Positions 12,732 through 27,300 of a DNA stretch of 64,000 bases are shown one piece after another. The DNA comes from Delphinapterus leucas (Eukaryota > Chordata > Mammalia > Artiodactyla > Monodontidae). A program made the position numbers and the translations under genes. The stretch lies in the NCBI RefSeq assembly GCF_002288925.2, contig NW_022098037.1:7250901-7314900 (forward strand), given 5' to 3'. Under the pieces are notes generated by a model, which saw only the letters and a list, made by a program, of their open reading frames with translations, had not been told where the DNA came from and ran no database searches. The first letter of the stretch is position 1, and every line of letters begins with the position of its first letter.

Positions 12732-12915
12732 TATTGCAGGGGGTCAGATACTCTCAGTGATAAAGATGCAGCTGATTAAAGGCCAGAACAGCAGGGATCC
12801 TTTTTATAAAGCAATAGAGGAAGTTGCTCAAGATTTGGATTTGAGGATTAAAAGTATTATCAATTCTCAACAAGGAGACTTAGCTCTTAGTACCACTGAC
12901 ATCAGTCCTGCACGG
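12732..12915 (+). CDS. PARPBP: PARPBP exon a (184 bp)
   Basis: Acceptor cag at 12729-12731 and donor gtaatg from 12916. The first base completes a split codon; the next 61 codons begin [19 protein letters not shown] and end STTDISPAR. The sequence is close to human PARPBP over the same exon (from memory), including [15 protein letters not shown]. The reading frame continues open into the intron up to 13032, so an intron-retained transcript would add about 39 codons before a stop. Confidence 0.94.
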
Positions 12916-15268
12916 GTAATGAGGTTTTTATTTTTCATTATCCTTCTGTACAAAACATTATATCTTCTACTTGCTGTAGAAATGGTTTACAATTGCTACT
13001 TAAGTCAGAAGAATGTGTTTCCTCTGTTATAAGATGTTGAAAATATAAGTTTCTCAATAGATTATGCAGGATTATGTTCGACTTGGGTAAATCATAACCT
13101 CTATGGGCCAAATTGTCTCTGTTTGTTAAAGAAGCACATTGGATAGTCTTCAGTATCCCTTGTAGCACTAGAAATTTATAATTCTTGATGGATATTAAGG
13201 TATTTTGTCATATTTTTCAATAATTATTTTTATAAAACAATTATTTTCCCATTTAATCAGGTATAAAATAAGAGTCTGGTGTCTCTGGTTATGACCCCAG
13301 TACTAGGCACTCCACAGAACAACAGCAGAAATAGTTTCTACTCAGCAGTTTATTTTTCTTTTATAGAATTTTTCTATTTCCATGATCTCTTATTTACTAC
13401 CTCCATTGCCAGATTACTGCAGACATTAGGAATTTTTCCTATGCTTAGTAATTGTTTAATTATATATTCCAGAAAATTTACCTCTTTCTTGTTTTTCTTA
13501 CATAGATAGTCTGACATTATAAGGTATTAAAACTATAGTTTTATAGGAGAAATTGACTACCATGTCTTTAGTTCTAGAACAGAATTTTGGAGTACGTGTT
13601 ATAGTAATTCATTTGTTGCAGTTTAATTGTTCGGGTAACAAAATCCCCTTTTTATTAGGTATAATTGTGATAGCCCGTGTATGAAGAAAGACTTTTGCTT
13701 AATTTTTATGATTCACTTATTTTTCTGCAGCCCTCGGGCACTATTTTTAGCTATTTTCTATAACAGTGCGTGTTTTTAGTTTAACTTGAAGGCGGGACAT
13801 GGGGGAGATTCTGAGTTATTTCCCCACATATTTCATGTGTGTTAACACTTCCTATGACAGCTTGGCTCAAATGACAACCAGGTTTTATTATAAGTATAAA
13901 TCAGGAACTGTCACAGCTCAGATAATTAAGAGCGCCCAATCTCTCCCATTTCCTGTCACAAGAAATAAAGATGCAGACAACCTGATTCTTAATTTTATGT
14001 TTTCAACTAAATTAGACATCTTTGAAAAATACGAATCAGTAATTCTCAATGAAGTTAGTATTAAACAGTATGGACTTCTCTGGTACTAATGAAAAATATA
14101 TGTCAAGCACTAGATTGTGATAGGCAATTTGTTAAAATTCCGGTGTAGCTATACATTACAGTTCACTTGGCAGCCTGAGTCAGCCAAGTAGAGAAAGGAG
14201 GCCAAGACCATGTTGATGAAACCTGAGGAAAGTGGTACAACTATAACAGATGTCCTCAAAAGGGCGACTCTGATATTTAAGCACAATGTCCAACAACCCT
14301 ATGGGTTAGGCACTATCATCATCCCTATTTTACCAATGATTTAACTGAAGCACAGTGAGGTTAAGCAACTTTCCCAGAGGTATACAGCACATACAACTGG
14401 TTAGTTGGTATGAACCCAGCCAGAAATGCCATCAGAGTTTGTTCTTACGTGTGTCTATGTGTAATATTATCTTATCATATATTTTCCCTATTCTTCTATC
14501 TAGTTACTAAGTTTTTCCAGCTCTTCCCTTTTAATCTGCTTTTTCTTTATCTCCACAGCTACTATTTTAGTTCACTGCTACTACCTTCTTCATTTCTGAG
14601 CTGGACTATTACAGTCTCTTAATTTGTGGTCCTGTCTCCAGATTTAATAACAGTCTTACCCTGGAATATAAATATTTTACACATTTCCATCATTGTTGTC
14701 ATTTTTCTAAAATGTAAATAGTATCATTTTATTTCCTTGCTTAATAAAGGAAGAGATTTTAACCTTGTAACAGATTGACTTATAACTTCTTTGTCTGATA
14801 TACAATGCTTTCCCAGGCTCATCTCACATGACTCCCTGTCTGTTACCCTGATCTTCAGCCATTTCATGCCATGTAGTCTCTGAAAATACCATGTTCTCTC
14901 TTACCCTTTTGTGTCTCCTCTGTGAAGCCATCCTTGATCCCAGGGTAAATTGATCATGACCTTTGGGTGTGCTCCCACTGCACAATTTATACATTCTCTT
15001 CGAAATAGCACTTAGGGGACTTCCCTGGTGGCGCAATGGTTAAGAATCCGCCTGCCAATGCAGGGGACACGAGTTCGATCCCTGGTCCGCAAAGATCCCA
15101 CATGCTGCGGAGCAACTAAGCCTGTGTGCCACAACTACTGAAGCCGGCACGCCTAGAGCCGGTGCTCCACAACAAGAGAAGCCTGCGCACTCCAACGAAG
15201 AGTAGCCCCCACTTGCTGTAACTAGAGAAAGGCCGCACACAGCAACGAACACCCAATGCAGCCAAAAA

Positions 15269-15307
<39 letters not shown>

Positions 15308-18300
15308 ATTTAAAAAAAAGAAATAACACTTAGCACTCTGTAATGCCATTATTGGTTACTTATTTATTTTATAAAAGAGCCTACGGGTTCCTTGAGACAC
15401 TAGTTTTTACCTTTGTAGCCTTAGCTTAAAATGCAATTCTTGGGACTTAGTATGTGCTTATGGGTGATTACTGAATGAATGAAGGTCAACTAGTTTTTTT
15501 ATTTTTGCATTTGAGTAGATCTTTACAGCCATCTGTGGGGTTGGTATTCAGATCACCAGAATCTCACTTCTGGTATAAGAGAGAAAAAATATCAGTATAC
15601 AAAGAAGTTAAGTCACGAGGCTGAGATCACATAGATTGTAGCTAAACTTTCTGACTTATAAAGACTAATGTTATTTTGACCAAAATCTAATGTCTTCCTT
15701 TGATGATACTATTTTCTATATTTTTTGTGCTTCTGGAAGTTCATAAGATTGATTTTATTATGGCTTGAGGGATAAATATTCACATGCCGTAGAGCCACTT
15801 CTCATGGCTGATTTTTTTATAGCTTAATAGAAGAGGAAGAACAATAGCACATGAAATGGAAAAGAGTGGCTGATTGACCCAGCTGGGGTGATTGTTACAT
15901 TTATTTGAAATTGTTTCCTGTTCTAGCCAAAATCTCATGCCATAAACCATGGCACTGCATACTGTGGCAGAGATACTGTGAAAACTTTACTAGTTCTTTT
16001 GGATGAAGAAGCAGCCAGTGCTCCTACCAAAAACAAAGCAGAGCTTTTATATGACGATGAAAACACAATTCATCATAATGGAACTTCTATTCTTACACTT
16101 TTTAGGTAAGTAATGTGGAAGTTATATGTATGTGAATATTAACTTAAGTCTATAAAGGAAATTTTTGAAAAAAACACCTCATTTGTTATAAAAGAAATAC
16201 ATGCTATGGTTAGGAAACTTGGGAACTACAGAAAAGTATGAAGAGAAAAAATAAAAGTTAAAGGGAGATTGAACATTTGAATGTGAGGGAGTTATATATA
16301 AAAGTAGTATTTTGTGAGAGTATGACTGGTGTTTTTTGTTTTTGTGTTCTTGTTTTTTGCTGTGGAAATATTTGCATAGATATTTGTGTCAAAAACTTTG
16401 CTAAATGCTTTCACTTATATCAGCCCTCACAGCAGTCTCTTTTAGTAGTCTCCCCAATTTATAAGTGAAGAATTAGAGACTTGAGAGAGATAGCAAGCAA
16501 TTTGTCTAAGTTGGCAAGCAGCAAAGGTGTCTTTCTCCAGAACCTGAGGTCTCTGCTCCAAAGATTGTGCTATTTTGCTTGAGAATAGGAGAGTTGGTAT
16601 ACACCAGACTTACACTGGAATTGACATTTACTTGTTCTTCATCGCATTATGAAGAAAATACTAAATTACTGTTGGTATTCTGTGCAAGACATTGATACTC
16701 ACCAGTTTTAACAACAATTCGGTCAAACACTGAGTTGGTGGTATTTTTAATTAATGAACATTCATTTATAGAAACATTTAAAATTTTAGAATAACGGTTT
16801 AAAATTGTATTATTACATTGTGGAGGATTTTTAAAAAATTGTCCTGTTTGATCTTTTCTATTTTCTGCTTGAGCCACTTTCTAGAAATCTGATTTTAGTC
16901 TAAAATTGTTCATATCTATCTATGATTGCTTTACCTTCTCTCTCTCTCTCTCTCTCCTGTGCTTCACTATCTTTTCTCTTTAAAGAGAAACTTTATAATG
17001 CTCTATCATTCAGTGTTGTCTTCTAATTCCTTTGCAATGAAAATTTATTTTATCAATGATTTACTTATACCCTGTGTTGGAATCCCAGAAAAGAGTATAA
17101 AGAAAATGAACCTTTGTTTTTTTCCTCCTGTCAACTTACTTCTGTTTAACAAAGTTTGCTTTTAGGTAGAAATATAAATGATTTAGATTTTCTCTTAGAT
17201 TGAATTCTGTCATTTTCTTAGAGAAAGTTATTTTGTGTTTGTAGGATTTTCTAAATAAAATTAATCCCCACATACGTTTTAAAGAGGTATTTTTCTATAC
17301 TCAATTATGTGGCCAAACACGTTTATAGTTACCTTAGCATTTTCAGTTGTCATTGTGCAGACAAGTACCAGTCCATGGTAAAGTATATTTTTAATGGTCT
17401 GCATTGAAATGATAAAATTAAGGACAATGTATATGAATGTAAGTCAATGTAGGGTTATAAACTAGTCTTTCTTAGAATAGACTATCCTTTATTCTTTTTA
17501 TAAAAAATAAATTTATTTATTTAATTTATTTTTGGCTGCATTTGGTCTTCGTTGCTGCGCACGGGCTTTCTCTAGTTGTGGCAAGCGGGGGCTACTCTTT
17601 GTTGCAGTGCATGGGCTTCTCATTGCGGTGGCTTCTCTTGTTTCAGAGCATGGGCTCTAGGCACACGGGCTTCAGTAGTTGTGGCACACAGGCTCAGTAG
17701 TTGTGGCTCGCAGGCTCTAGAGTGCAGGCTCAGTAGTTGTGGCGCACGGGCTTAGCTGTTCCCCGGCATGTGGGATCTTCCTGGACCAGGGCTGGAACCC
17801 GTGTCACCTGCATTGGCAGGTGGATTCTTAACCACTGCGCCACCAGGGGAGCCCCCTTTATTCTTATGTAATGGTCTTTTGACACAAAGGGGTTATGACT
17901 CTGGCTCTATTAAGCTAAAAAGGAATTTACTGAGGAATCCATGTTTGGCTCCAAATTGCCAGTGTCTCCTTCTCTATCATGTCTTCTCTGACCCTCCTAT
18001 TTCTAAACTATGCTTTTGTCTTTTGAATTTCCCTGCCATGGCATCTGTCCTTTTTTATTTTGAATTTTAGTTATGTGGATATCTTATTTCCCTTACTTAG
18101 ATCAAGATGCCTGAATTCAGAGGCAGTGAATGAATGAACTTTCTATTCTTCACAACATCTTATACAGTGCCTTACATATAGTAGAAGCTCAAATATTTAG
18201 TGGCTGAATTAATTAATTAAGCAAATTATTAGTATTTAGAACTCTCAGAATAGGAATATGGACACTTTTAAATAGTATTGTAAACAACTAGGTTCAGTTG

Positions 18301-21300
18301 TTCAGAATAAACTTTTATTCTCTAACTGCTTTTGGATAGCGGAGAGGTGTAAACTAGTTTAAAAGCTACTTTGGTTTATAAATTTTTGCTTTCTTTGGAC
18401 TAGATCTCCCACACAAGTGAATAATTCATCGATGAAACCCCTAAGGGAACGTATCCATATGTCAGTGCAAGAGAAAACAATTAAGGTACAATTTAATATA
18501 CTGTCATGAAAATGATAAAAATCGGTTTATTTTTAGAAGAATAAATATATAAAGCTGAGCTGGGTATTATAAACATACATTATACATGGAACAATAGGGA
18601 TTAAATGGAAAATAAGTTATGACAGTTGACACACAGAAACTTTCCTTTTAATACAATCTTGGCTAATCTGTCTCTGGTTTATTCAATACCTTGGACCTAA
18701 AAGAAGGAAAGGAATAAGCACCTGCTATGGTAAGTGTTCAATAAATATGTGTTCAGTGAATGAGGGGGAAAATAAAGAGGAGATGGTTTTCTCATTTACA
18801 TTTCTAATATCTTAAACTGAATCTTGAGAGTCCATATAATTTCAGTTTTGTTCCCATCTGAAGACATAATGGCAGAATATAATTGATTTTGGATTGAGAC
18901 AAGGAGAACATTTCACATTGTTCATTGACTAGAGCTATTCTTTATATTTTCACTTGGTTTGAACTGAGTATCCCAGTTCTCATTTGAAACATTTGTGCCT
19001 ATAAGTAGTCAGTAACATGTTTTTAGGCACTTAAATTTTTCTTGGTCTTATTTTTCAAAAAAGAAGCTTGTTTTTAACTCATTGATTTATTCAGCATACA
19101 TTTATTGGGTATCTGCTATGTGCCAGACACTGTTCTATGGTTGGGAATTCATGCATTTGTTCAACAAAATTTTCATGTAAAATTTACAATTATCCTTAAA
19201 TTATCAAATAATTATTCATCTTTTGATATAACTTTGAGAACTCTAATTTGTTCTTTATATTCCCATTTGGAAAGTTAGTCCCAATTAGCAAAGCCTTTAG
19301 TTATCTGTTTCTTCTACATACCCCAGATCCATTTAGTTTATTTAGATTAATAAGTCTTATCTTCCTATTGGTTATTAGTAGCTGTTAGTAGTTAACATCT
19401 ATGGAATACATCATTGATTTTTATATAATTTTTCTGTGAAAAAACTTGTCAATTCTTTGTTATATTAACCTAAGTACTTGTAGTTGAGGTGTAAGATTTT
19501 TGAAAAAAAAATCTATCCTTTGGACTTGATTAGAAACGGAAATGTAACAAATTCTTTATTTTTTCCCTGCTATGGCTACTGACAAACTTTAATATTTTCA
19601 TTTAAAAATCATTGGGAGATGCAAGAGGAAGGGGATATGGGGATATATGTATACATATAGCTGATTCACTTTGTTATACAGCAGAAACTAACACAACATT
19701 GTAAAGCAATTATACTCCAATAAAGATGTTAAAAAAAATTCAAGTAATACCATTAAACAGTGAAGTAGATATCTGTAAACTACTTAGAAAATTGTCTGGA
19801 ACCTAACAGATTAACAATAAAAGTTATCTTCCTATGCAATCTTCTATATGTAATAAATTCAGGTAAAAAGTAAAAAAATAAAAATCATTGGGATATTTTG
19901 TTAAACTAAGTAAATCAAAATGAAAAGATCTGTCTGAATAATGAGAAGGTGTTTTTAGAAATTGGTAAGAGTCAACTAATTACTGTAAAATTTATGAACC
20001 AATTTGTAAAGTTTTGGGAGGTAGAAGAGACAGTATCTGATCCAGTCTCATTTATAGATGAGGAGATCAAACTCCTTGAGAAAGCACCTTATCCAAGATA
20101 TCATAACTACCAGGAAATATTTTATGCCATTGTGCAAAGCCATGGATAAATACTAATAAGACTATAATTACATTGCTTCTGTTACTTAATAGTGGAGCTG
20201 GCTTACTCCACGTAGCTCTGAAACTAAATGGCAATAGAGAAAGGAAGGAATTGGTGTTTTTGGTTATATTCTATAGTATAGTACTCTTTATGAAAGCAAA
20301 GTGTGAAAATAATTGGTTTAGCCAGGTATACAGCTGAACCATGGCCAGATCGAGTACTTGCTGGAATAACAAAAAATGCTGCTAATATTTAGTACTAAGT
20401 AACTATGGGAAAGTAGTTTAACAGCTTGTTACCTTATTATCCTGTTACTTTTTCTCTTTTGGCATTTAATTCTCTTTTTTATCATGGAAAGGATATATGA
20501 TCTACACTTGAAAAACTGTCTTGGAAAGACAAAGGTAGATACTGTTAGAGAACTTAGAATTTTGATGTTGTAGATCATACTTGATTGTGAAATATCCATG
20601 TCATTATTATTTGGGGCAAATTAACTTTTCTTGGATTTTCATTTCCTTGTTCATAAATAGAAATAGGCACTCCTGATCCCCAAATCCTATGAAACCACTT
20701 TGGAAAGTGTTCATTAACTCATTTGAAATGCTCAAGTTTTATTTTCTACTGTAGCTTATTTGGAAAATTGTCTATGATGGTCAAATAAATTCCCCTGGGA
20801 AGGAAATTAGAAGGTTCTTCCTGAACCTTCATGGGTTTGGTAGGAGCCTTTAGAGAATGCTTTCTTCCCATTCTTACCCCAGTTTCCAAGCGATTTATAC
20901 AAGTACCTTCATACCTTTTTATTATAAGATCTTTCCAGGAGACATTTACCTTCTTAGGTCCCTGTAAATTAATTAGTTTTATTCCTTCCAGCTTGATTTA
21001 GCCATATTTTGCTTTTCAGACACAACTGAAAAGTTGTATATACATATCTTTTTCCTTATTCTGAGTCTAGTATTTTCCTTCATATTATATGTATGTCCGA
21101 ATAATCATCACCGTTAACTAACTTAATAACTTAAGTCAGTGGATCAGAAAAATGCTAGATCTTTAAAAGTTGACATAGTTGGGACAGTGAAAATTAGGAC
21201 ATAGGTAGTTGGAAAAAATAGACTGGCTCTAACTCTGGTACCTATTATAAGCAGCCAGGCAGTACAATGCTCATGGTGTTGGAAAATTAGACATCCATGT

Positions 21301-24300
21301 TTAACCTTTAGGGTATTCCAAAACTGAGTATATCCATATAAAATGGTGTATTGAGTTCAATTAGAATTTCCTTCCCCTAATACTTAAAATGAGTACAAAA
21401 TAGCAATAACTAGCAAAAATATTCACCAAGAGCAAACAACAGAAAATAATTTGATTGGATACAATAAACTTCAGAAACGATGGCCAAGGAAGGAAAGAAG
21501 ATTTCAGAGGGAAAAGGCACAACATGATTTAGCAACTTAATCTAGCCCCAGTCTCCACATAGTGTGCTAGTGAGTTGACAAAGTCCTGAGAATTATCACT
21601 AAAATATTTCCAAAACTGAGAAGCCAACTGTGTGTTCTTTTTTTTTTTTCTTTTTAGAGAAATAGTAGAAGTGGCAACTACATAGTAATGTGGAGAATGA
21701 ACTCTGGGATTTACACATTGACACAGTGAAGGCTCTAGTTCTGCATACTGAATTGTGGAAATTATCCAAATGATCCCCTTGCATTTGAATGAAATACAGC
21801 CTCTAAATAGAGGGACTTTTTATGGTACATATAATACACAATAAATTCTTAGAAGAAAGTGAGGAACCAACCCAGAAATTTTTTCAGATTGCCTATCTCC
21901 TCAACTGAATGTTACTTTTGCCTCCAGGCTCCAGCCTGCCTCCTTCAGGCTCCAGAAAAATGGGGGATAACAGAAAATATGCAGCCTTCAAAATGTAACT
22001 GAGGAGCAAGTAAAATGCTGTCAAATAAGGAGGAAACAGAATCAAGAAACCACTCACAGGCTTGGAGGCTTCTGTTTCTAACTAGGATGTAGTAGATCAT
22101 GGCAAAATACCATTTCTGTTACAATAACAAAATAAAAGGCAGATAAGTTGGGGAAAATATTTTAAAAGACATAAGAAAGCTATGTAAGCAAAACAGTTTA
22201 AATAAACTAAAAATCTGGAGAGGGTAAAGTTCTTCTGAGGTGAACAGACTATTATCAGAGTTTTCTTCCCTGGGATTATTTTTCCAATTTTGGGTATGAG
22301 CCAAGGATTGATCTTGGCCCATGTAAAGGAACTCACTGACGGAAAGAGGAACTAACAAATATTTTGATGTCTTGAGGGGCTGGCAACAATTTGGAAACTT
22401 TAGGGCCCTGAATGCACAGTTATTTTTACCTGCAGCACCTATGCTGAATTTTGGAGCTGAGTGGGAGGTTAAGGAACCTCAATCCAGTATACTAAAATCA
22501 CCTGTAGTCTTGCAGTAGCTCAGAAGACAAGGCTCCTCTTGAGGAGTGTGACCTGGCTGAAACGCATGGCTGTTGCCTTCTCAAGATATTTGCCACGTTT
22601 GGAAATGAAGTGGGTTGGGAGCCTGAAGAATACAATGTAAAAACCTTTGAAAGACAGACTGAATCCCCCAGACTTTCAGGTCAGAGGTGATAGAGATCCA
22701 CAAGGCTCTCAGTTGAAAGCTTGGGAGGGACATTCCCGAAGGAGAGGTTAAGAACCAGAAGTCAAATATGAGTTATGACAACTACAACCCAGCTTTGACT
22801 CAGGTCAGTCCCTGTCGGCATTGCGGTTATCAGCCCCTCTCTGTGTCTGCCTAACAGAGACAAGGGAAACCCTTGATAGAAGGTTTCATCTGGAGCCTCT
22901 ATAGTTCCTTTATATACTGGACATGAGAAGAGACAGGAAGACTTGTCCTTTAATCAAGAGAAAAAACTAACAATAGGGGCAGACTCACAAATGACCCAGC
23001 TACTGGAATCAACAGACAAGGAATTAAATTTTTTTTTTAACATTTAAAGGTAATTAGGCTTCCCTGGTGGTGCAGTGGTTGGGAGTCCGCCTGCCAATGC
23101 AGGGGATGCGGGTTCGTGCCGCGGTCTGGGAGGATCCCACGTGCCGCGGAGCGGCTGGGCCCGTGGGCCGTGGCCGCTGGGCCTGCGCGTCCAGAGCCTG
23201 TGCTCCGCGGCGGGAGAGGCCACAACAGTGAGGCCCGTGTACCGCAAAAAAAAAAAAAAAAAAAAAAAAAGGTAATTAAAGGAAAAGGGCAAAATGGATG
23301 AAAAATTGGGAAATTCCAACAGAGAATCAATTTTTTTATTTTTTGGCAAGCTGCACAGCTTGCGGGATCTCAGTTCCCTGACCAGGGATTGAACCTGGGC
23401 CATGGCAGTTAAATTGCCAAATCCTAACCACTAGACCACCGGGAACTCCCAAGAATCAAAAATTTTAAATCAGAACCAAATGGACATTGCAGAACTGTAA
23501 AAACATTATCTAAAATTAATAATTCATTAGGTGAATTTATTTATTTTAAAGATTTTTTGATGTGGACCATTTTTAAAGTCTTTATTGAATTTGTTACAAT
23601 ATTGCTTCTTTATTATGGGTTTTTGTTTTTTTTTTTGGCCCCGAGGCATGTGGGATCTTAGCTTCCCAACCAGGAGTTGAACCCGCACTCCGTGCATTCA
23701 AAGGCGAAGTCTTAACCACTGGACCATCAGGGAAGTCCCTAGGTGAATTTAATAGTAGACCAGACATAGCATTAGGTAGCATAGTGGACATGAAGATAGG
23801 TCATTAGAAAAAAGTCCAAACTAAAGCAAAGAGAGAATAAAGAATAAAAAAGCAGAAGAGAAGAGTAGGACATAGAAAATGTCTAACATATGCCTAACTG
23901 GATCCTCAGAACAAGAGGAGAAAATAGGATTGAAATAGTATTTGAAGATATAATGATTGTAATATTTTCCAAACCTTAATTGGTCCTTTCACATCAGGTA
24001 GTAGTTAGAAGATGTGAGGAACAGATGTGTGGTTTCCTTTAATAATGTACAGTTGCGTATGTGTTCCAATATTATGGACCTAGCAAACTAAAAAATGTCC
24101 CTGAGTCCTTTGAAAATCCATCTGCCTTTCATGTATGTGCCACACACACACACAGGACATAGATTGTAAAGCTTCTTTCCAGAGCAGTGTTCTCCAGTAG
24201 AACTTCTGTGGAAATGTTCTGTAATTTGTGCTATCCAGTACTGTAGGTGCTAGCCACGTGTGACTATTGAGCACTTGAAATGTGGTACTGCAACTGAGGA

Positions 24301-27300
24301 ACTCGATTTTTAATTCTATTTAATTTTAATTAATTAGCTACACATGGCCAGCATATTAAACAGTTGCATTTCTAGTGGATTAAAGATACACACAAATGCA
24401 ATAACTGAAAACCCATAATAAGTAGAGGAAATGGTGCTCTGACCATGAGAGATTAGAATAAATAGGATTTAAATAGGGAGAGAGGATGGAAGAGAGCATT
24501 GCAGGTGGAGCAAACAACTGATGAAAAAGTATTAGATTGTCTTAGCTACTATAAAGAGGCTGTGCATTCCATAGTGAACAAAATAAGTGAATAAATAATG
24601 TGGGGCAAGGTTAAGGAAGGTGTGGCTTTTGTGGTTTTAAGGAACAGTTACTTTTTGTGGGGCTTATTGTAAGGATATGTGCATGAGAACCTAAGAAAGG
24701 TGGAATATTTAAGAACTTGAAAGTAATGGTGGATATAATGGGGCTTAAGGACTTCAGCTGCATGGTTCTCTGTACTTAAATGTGATGTAACTTTGTGTGT
24801 ATACCTCTCTCTTGTTTCTGTACCAAATGGTTTTCTTACTCTATTGAACAGAGTAGTTTACTCTGTACATGTTTTTCTATTGATATATCAGAGCTTTTGC
24901 CCTTAGGGTGCTTTAACTGTTCTTTACCAGTCTACTTCTCTCATTTCTGTGTGCTGTGGTTTCTTTACTCTCCGTACATCTTTTTCTACCTCCAAGCTTT
25001 TGCTTACTCTTGGTTTCTGTTCCCTCATACCTTCTGCTCACATACACCTGTTAGAGTGTGTTATAATTTTACTTAATTAATGCACTCAGCAACATGTACT
25101 AAATGCCTACTCGATACCGGGCTCTGTCCTAGGCACTGTAAATATATCAGCAAGCAAAACAGACAAAAACCCCTGCCCTGATGGGCAAGTTGTCCCCCAA
25201 TATTTGTGGGACTAGGGTGGAAGAACATAAATGGAAACCCCTGGTCTACCCCCGCAGTCCTTTTAATGCTAGTTCTGTTCCATACTGTTAGACACACTCC
25301 ACCCAGAAATGTATACATCCCGCTCCCTGTCACCCTTGTCATAAACAATCAGCCCTTCCTAAAGGAAGAGGCCAGTGCTGGCCCAGTGCCTAGGCAGTTT
25401 AAGCAGGGAATTCTGGGGTGCCAGGTTCTTGGAACAGGATTTAAAAGGAGGAGTCATAGTCTCCTAGTGGGCATATCCAAGTCCCTGTGGACTTATTCCT
25501 CACCCGGTGTGATGAAGAGGGCCAGAGCAGGCCATCAGTTGGCAAACTAAGGTTTTGTTCATGGAGCTTACCTTTTAGTTGGGAGAGGCAGATAATAAAC
25601 AAAACAAACAAGTGAATTATATGGTATATTAGAAGGTTATCAGTGCTATGGCAGGAAATAAAGTTGGGGAGGGGGGTAAGAAGAGTGTGTTCCTTTGTGT
25701 GTGTTTTGGTTTTAAAGGGAATGATCAGTACAGGTCTCTTTGAGAAGGTGACATTAAGCAAAGGCTTTAAGGGAATGAGCAGCATTTTTCATTAGAATGA
25801 AAATGGGATGTTTGTATTAGTCTGAACTAAAATTTGAACTTGTTTTGGCTGAAGTAATGAGGTTGGGATTTACTGCGTACCTTCTAAGTGTCAAGTGTTA
25901 TACTAGGTATTTTATATCCCTCATTCCAATTAATCCTTGTTGAAATCTAGAAGGCATTATTTTCCAGACCATATACCTAGTAAGTAACAGAACAGTGGTT
26001 GTATTCAGGTGTAAGACTTCAAAATTTATGCTGTTTCCAAAGTGTAAACGAAGGCATAGTAATTATAATAGTCATCATTTGATATACTTACAAATTCATA
26101 TGCCATTAAGAATAGCAAATCTCTGTTCTTTTGAAAATGTGATAATGTAAGAATGAAAAGGTGAATTTTGAATATTTATTTTTAGTTATATATTTAATAG
26201 GTATGTTGAGTAATTTCTTTTTCCAAACTTGTTGATAAAATTTATAGCCCCCGCTATAATGGGGGCTTAGAAATTTCATTTTCTTATTAATACAGCTAAC
26301 TGAGAGTTTCTGTGACTTTTCAATATTTTGACTCATTTGTCTTAATTTAACTGGAGTCAGGCTTTCCTATGTGAAGTACTATTTTCCTCAAACTGGGAAC
26401 CTACTAATAATTTCAATTTAAAAAGAGCTTGTGGCAAAAGGACTTTTCCAATTCTTGGCAAGTTTGAAGTTCATTGCAATTTTACTGTGGATAGAAACCT
26501 TTCCAAAGGGGGGAAATCACTCTACAAAGGAAAACTTTGAATCTTTTTCTCTCATGTGACTTGAACATAAAATGATTTTAACAGCCATGTATGAATCTGG
26601 ACATTATTCTTAGTTGTTAAGTACTTCAAAAGCACTTTCAAAAGGGAATTGTTTTGCTTATTTGTGATTCCAAATCAAATACACAGAGAGATTTGGAAGA
26701 TTTGCAACAGGAAGTAATCTCAATTCTATGTAGCCACTAATCTTGTGCAGAAAAATTCAACTTTTATGAACAAAGGAAAAGCAATCTCTTTTAAGTTATA
26801 AATACAAGTCAATGTAGCTTGTATTGTTTTAATAACCAAAATGAAGAAGCTGATTGTAAGTTCATTTTTTGAGCTGCATTCCTAGAATCATTTTAGGGTT
26901 GGCCAGGTCCTGAGACACCTAATTCAACAGATTTCTTACTCTATAGGAGTACTTTCTTTATATGTTACTACATTAATAACTGTATAGTATCTACATATAT
27001 CTTTAGAGTTACATAGCTGTTTCATATTTTTAACTTCATTTAATCCTCACAACTCTATGAGGTAAATATTCCTATTTATATGTGGATAAGTGAGAGGTTT
27101 AGAGGTTTACCCAAGATCATCTACTTAGTAAGTGATAGGGCCAGTATTAGAAGCCAGGTCTTTTGACCACAAATCTGATGCCTTTTCCATCACATCATCT
27201 TGTTTCTTTGTGCGGGTTTCTTAGTTGGACATCACATTGTTGGCTCCAGTCAAGTTCACGATCAGTTAAAATCTCTAGGTCTTTATTTCATATGTTGTTT

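Larger units (their letters stand above)
12916..15926 (+). other. PARPBP: PARPBP intron, 3.0 kb
   Basis: Phase 0 intron. It holds a MIR (14285-14445), an L2 3' end (about 14500-15485) and a long CHR SINE inserted in that L2 (15015-15319). The part 12916-14284 shows nothing I could name. A weaker MIR-like patch lies at about 15500-15670. The acceptor is 'ttgtttcctgttctag' at 15911-15926. Confidence 0.85.
16106..18403 (+). other. PARPBP: PARPBP intron, 2.3 kb
   Basis: Phase 2 intron. Contents: MIR-like copy at 16365-16575, a CT run at 16937-16957, an inverted long CHR SINE at 17497-17855 and an L2 3' end at about 17960-18215. Nothing was recognised in 16580-17486 apart from the CT run. Acceptor 'ctttctttggactag' ends at 18403. 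Confidence 0.85.
22960..23990 (+). mobile_element. Old LINE-1, 5' region and ORF1 start, with three nested SINEs
   Basis: Outside the nested SINEs the text runs as an old L1 in the plus direction: 'ctactggaatcaacagacaa' before the first SINE, then 'ggacattgcagaactgtaaa' and 'attaataattcattaggtga'. After the third SINE come 'gtagaccagacatagcatta', 'gaagataggtcattag' and 'gatcctcagaacaagagg'. These correspond to the coiled-coil and following part of L1 ORF1. Frame is lost. The 21400-22950 sequence to the left may be the same element's 5' part, but I could not confirm that. Confidence 0.6.

Noticed and set aside
23044..23403. Arg/Pro-rich open frames on both strands
   Set aside because: They are translations of the GC-rich body of a CHR SINE. 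The same pseudo-proteins recur at 29.5, 31.4, 37.8, 39.5 and 57.4 kb.
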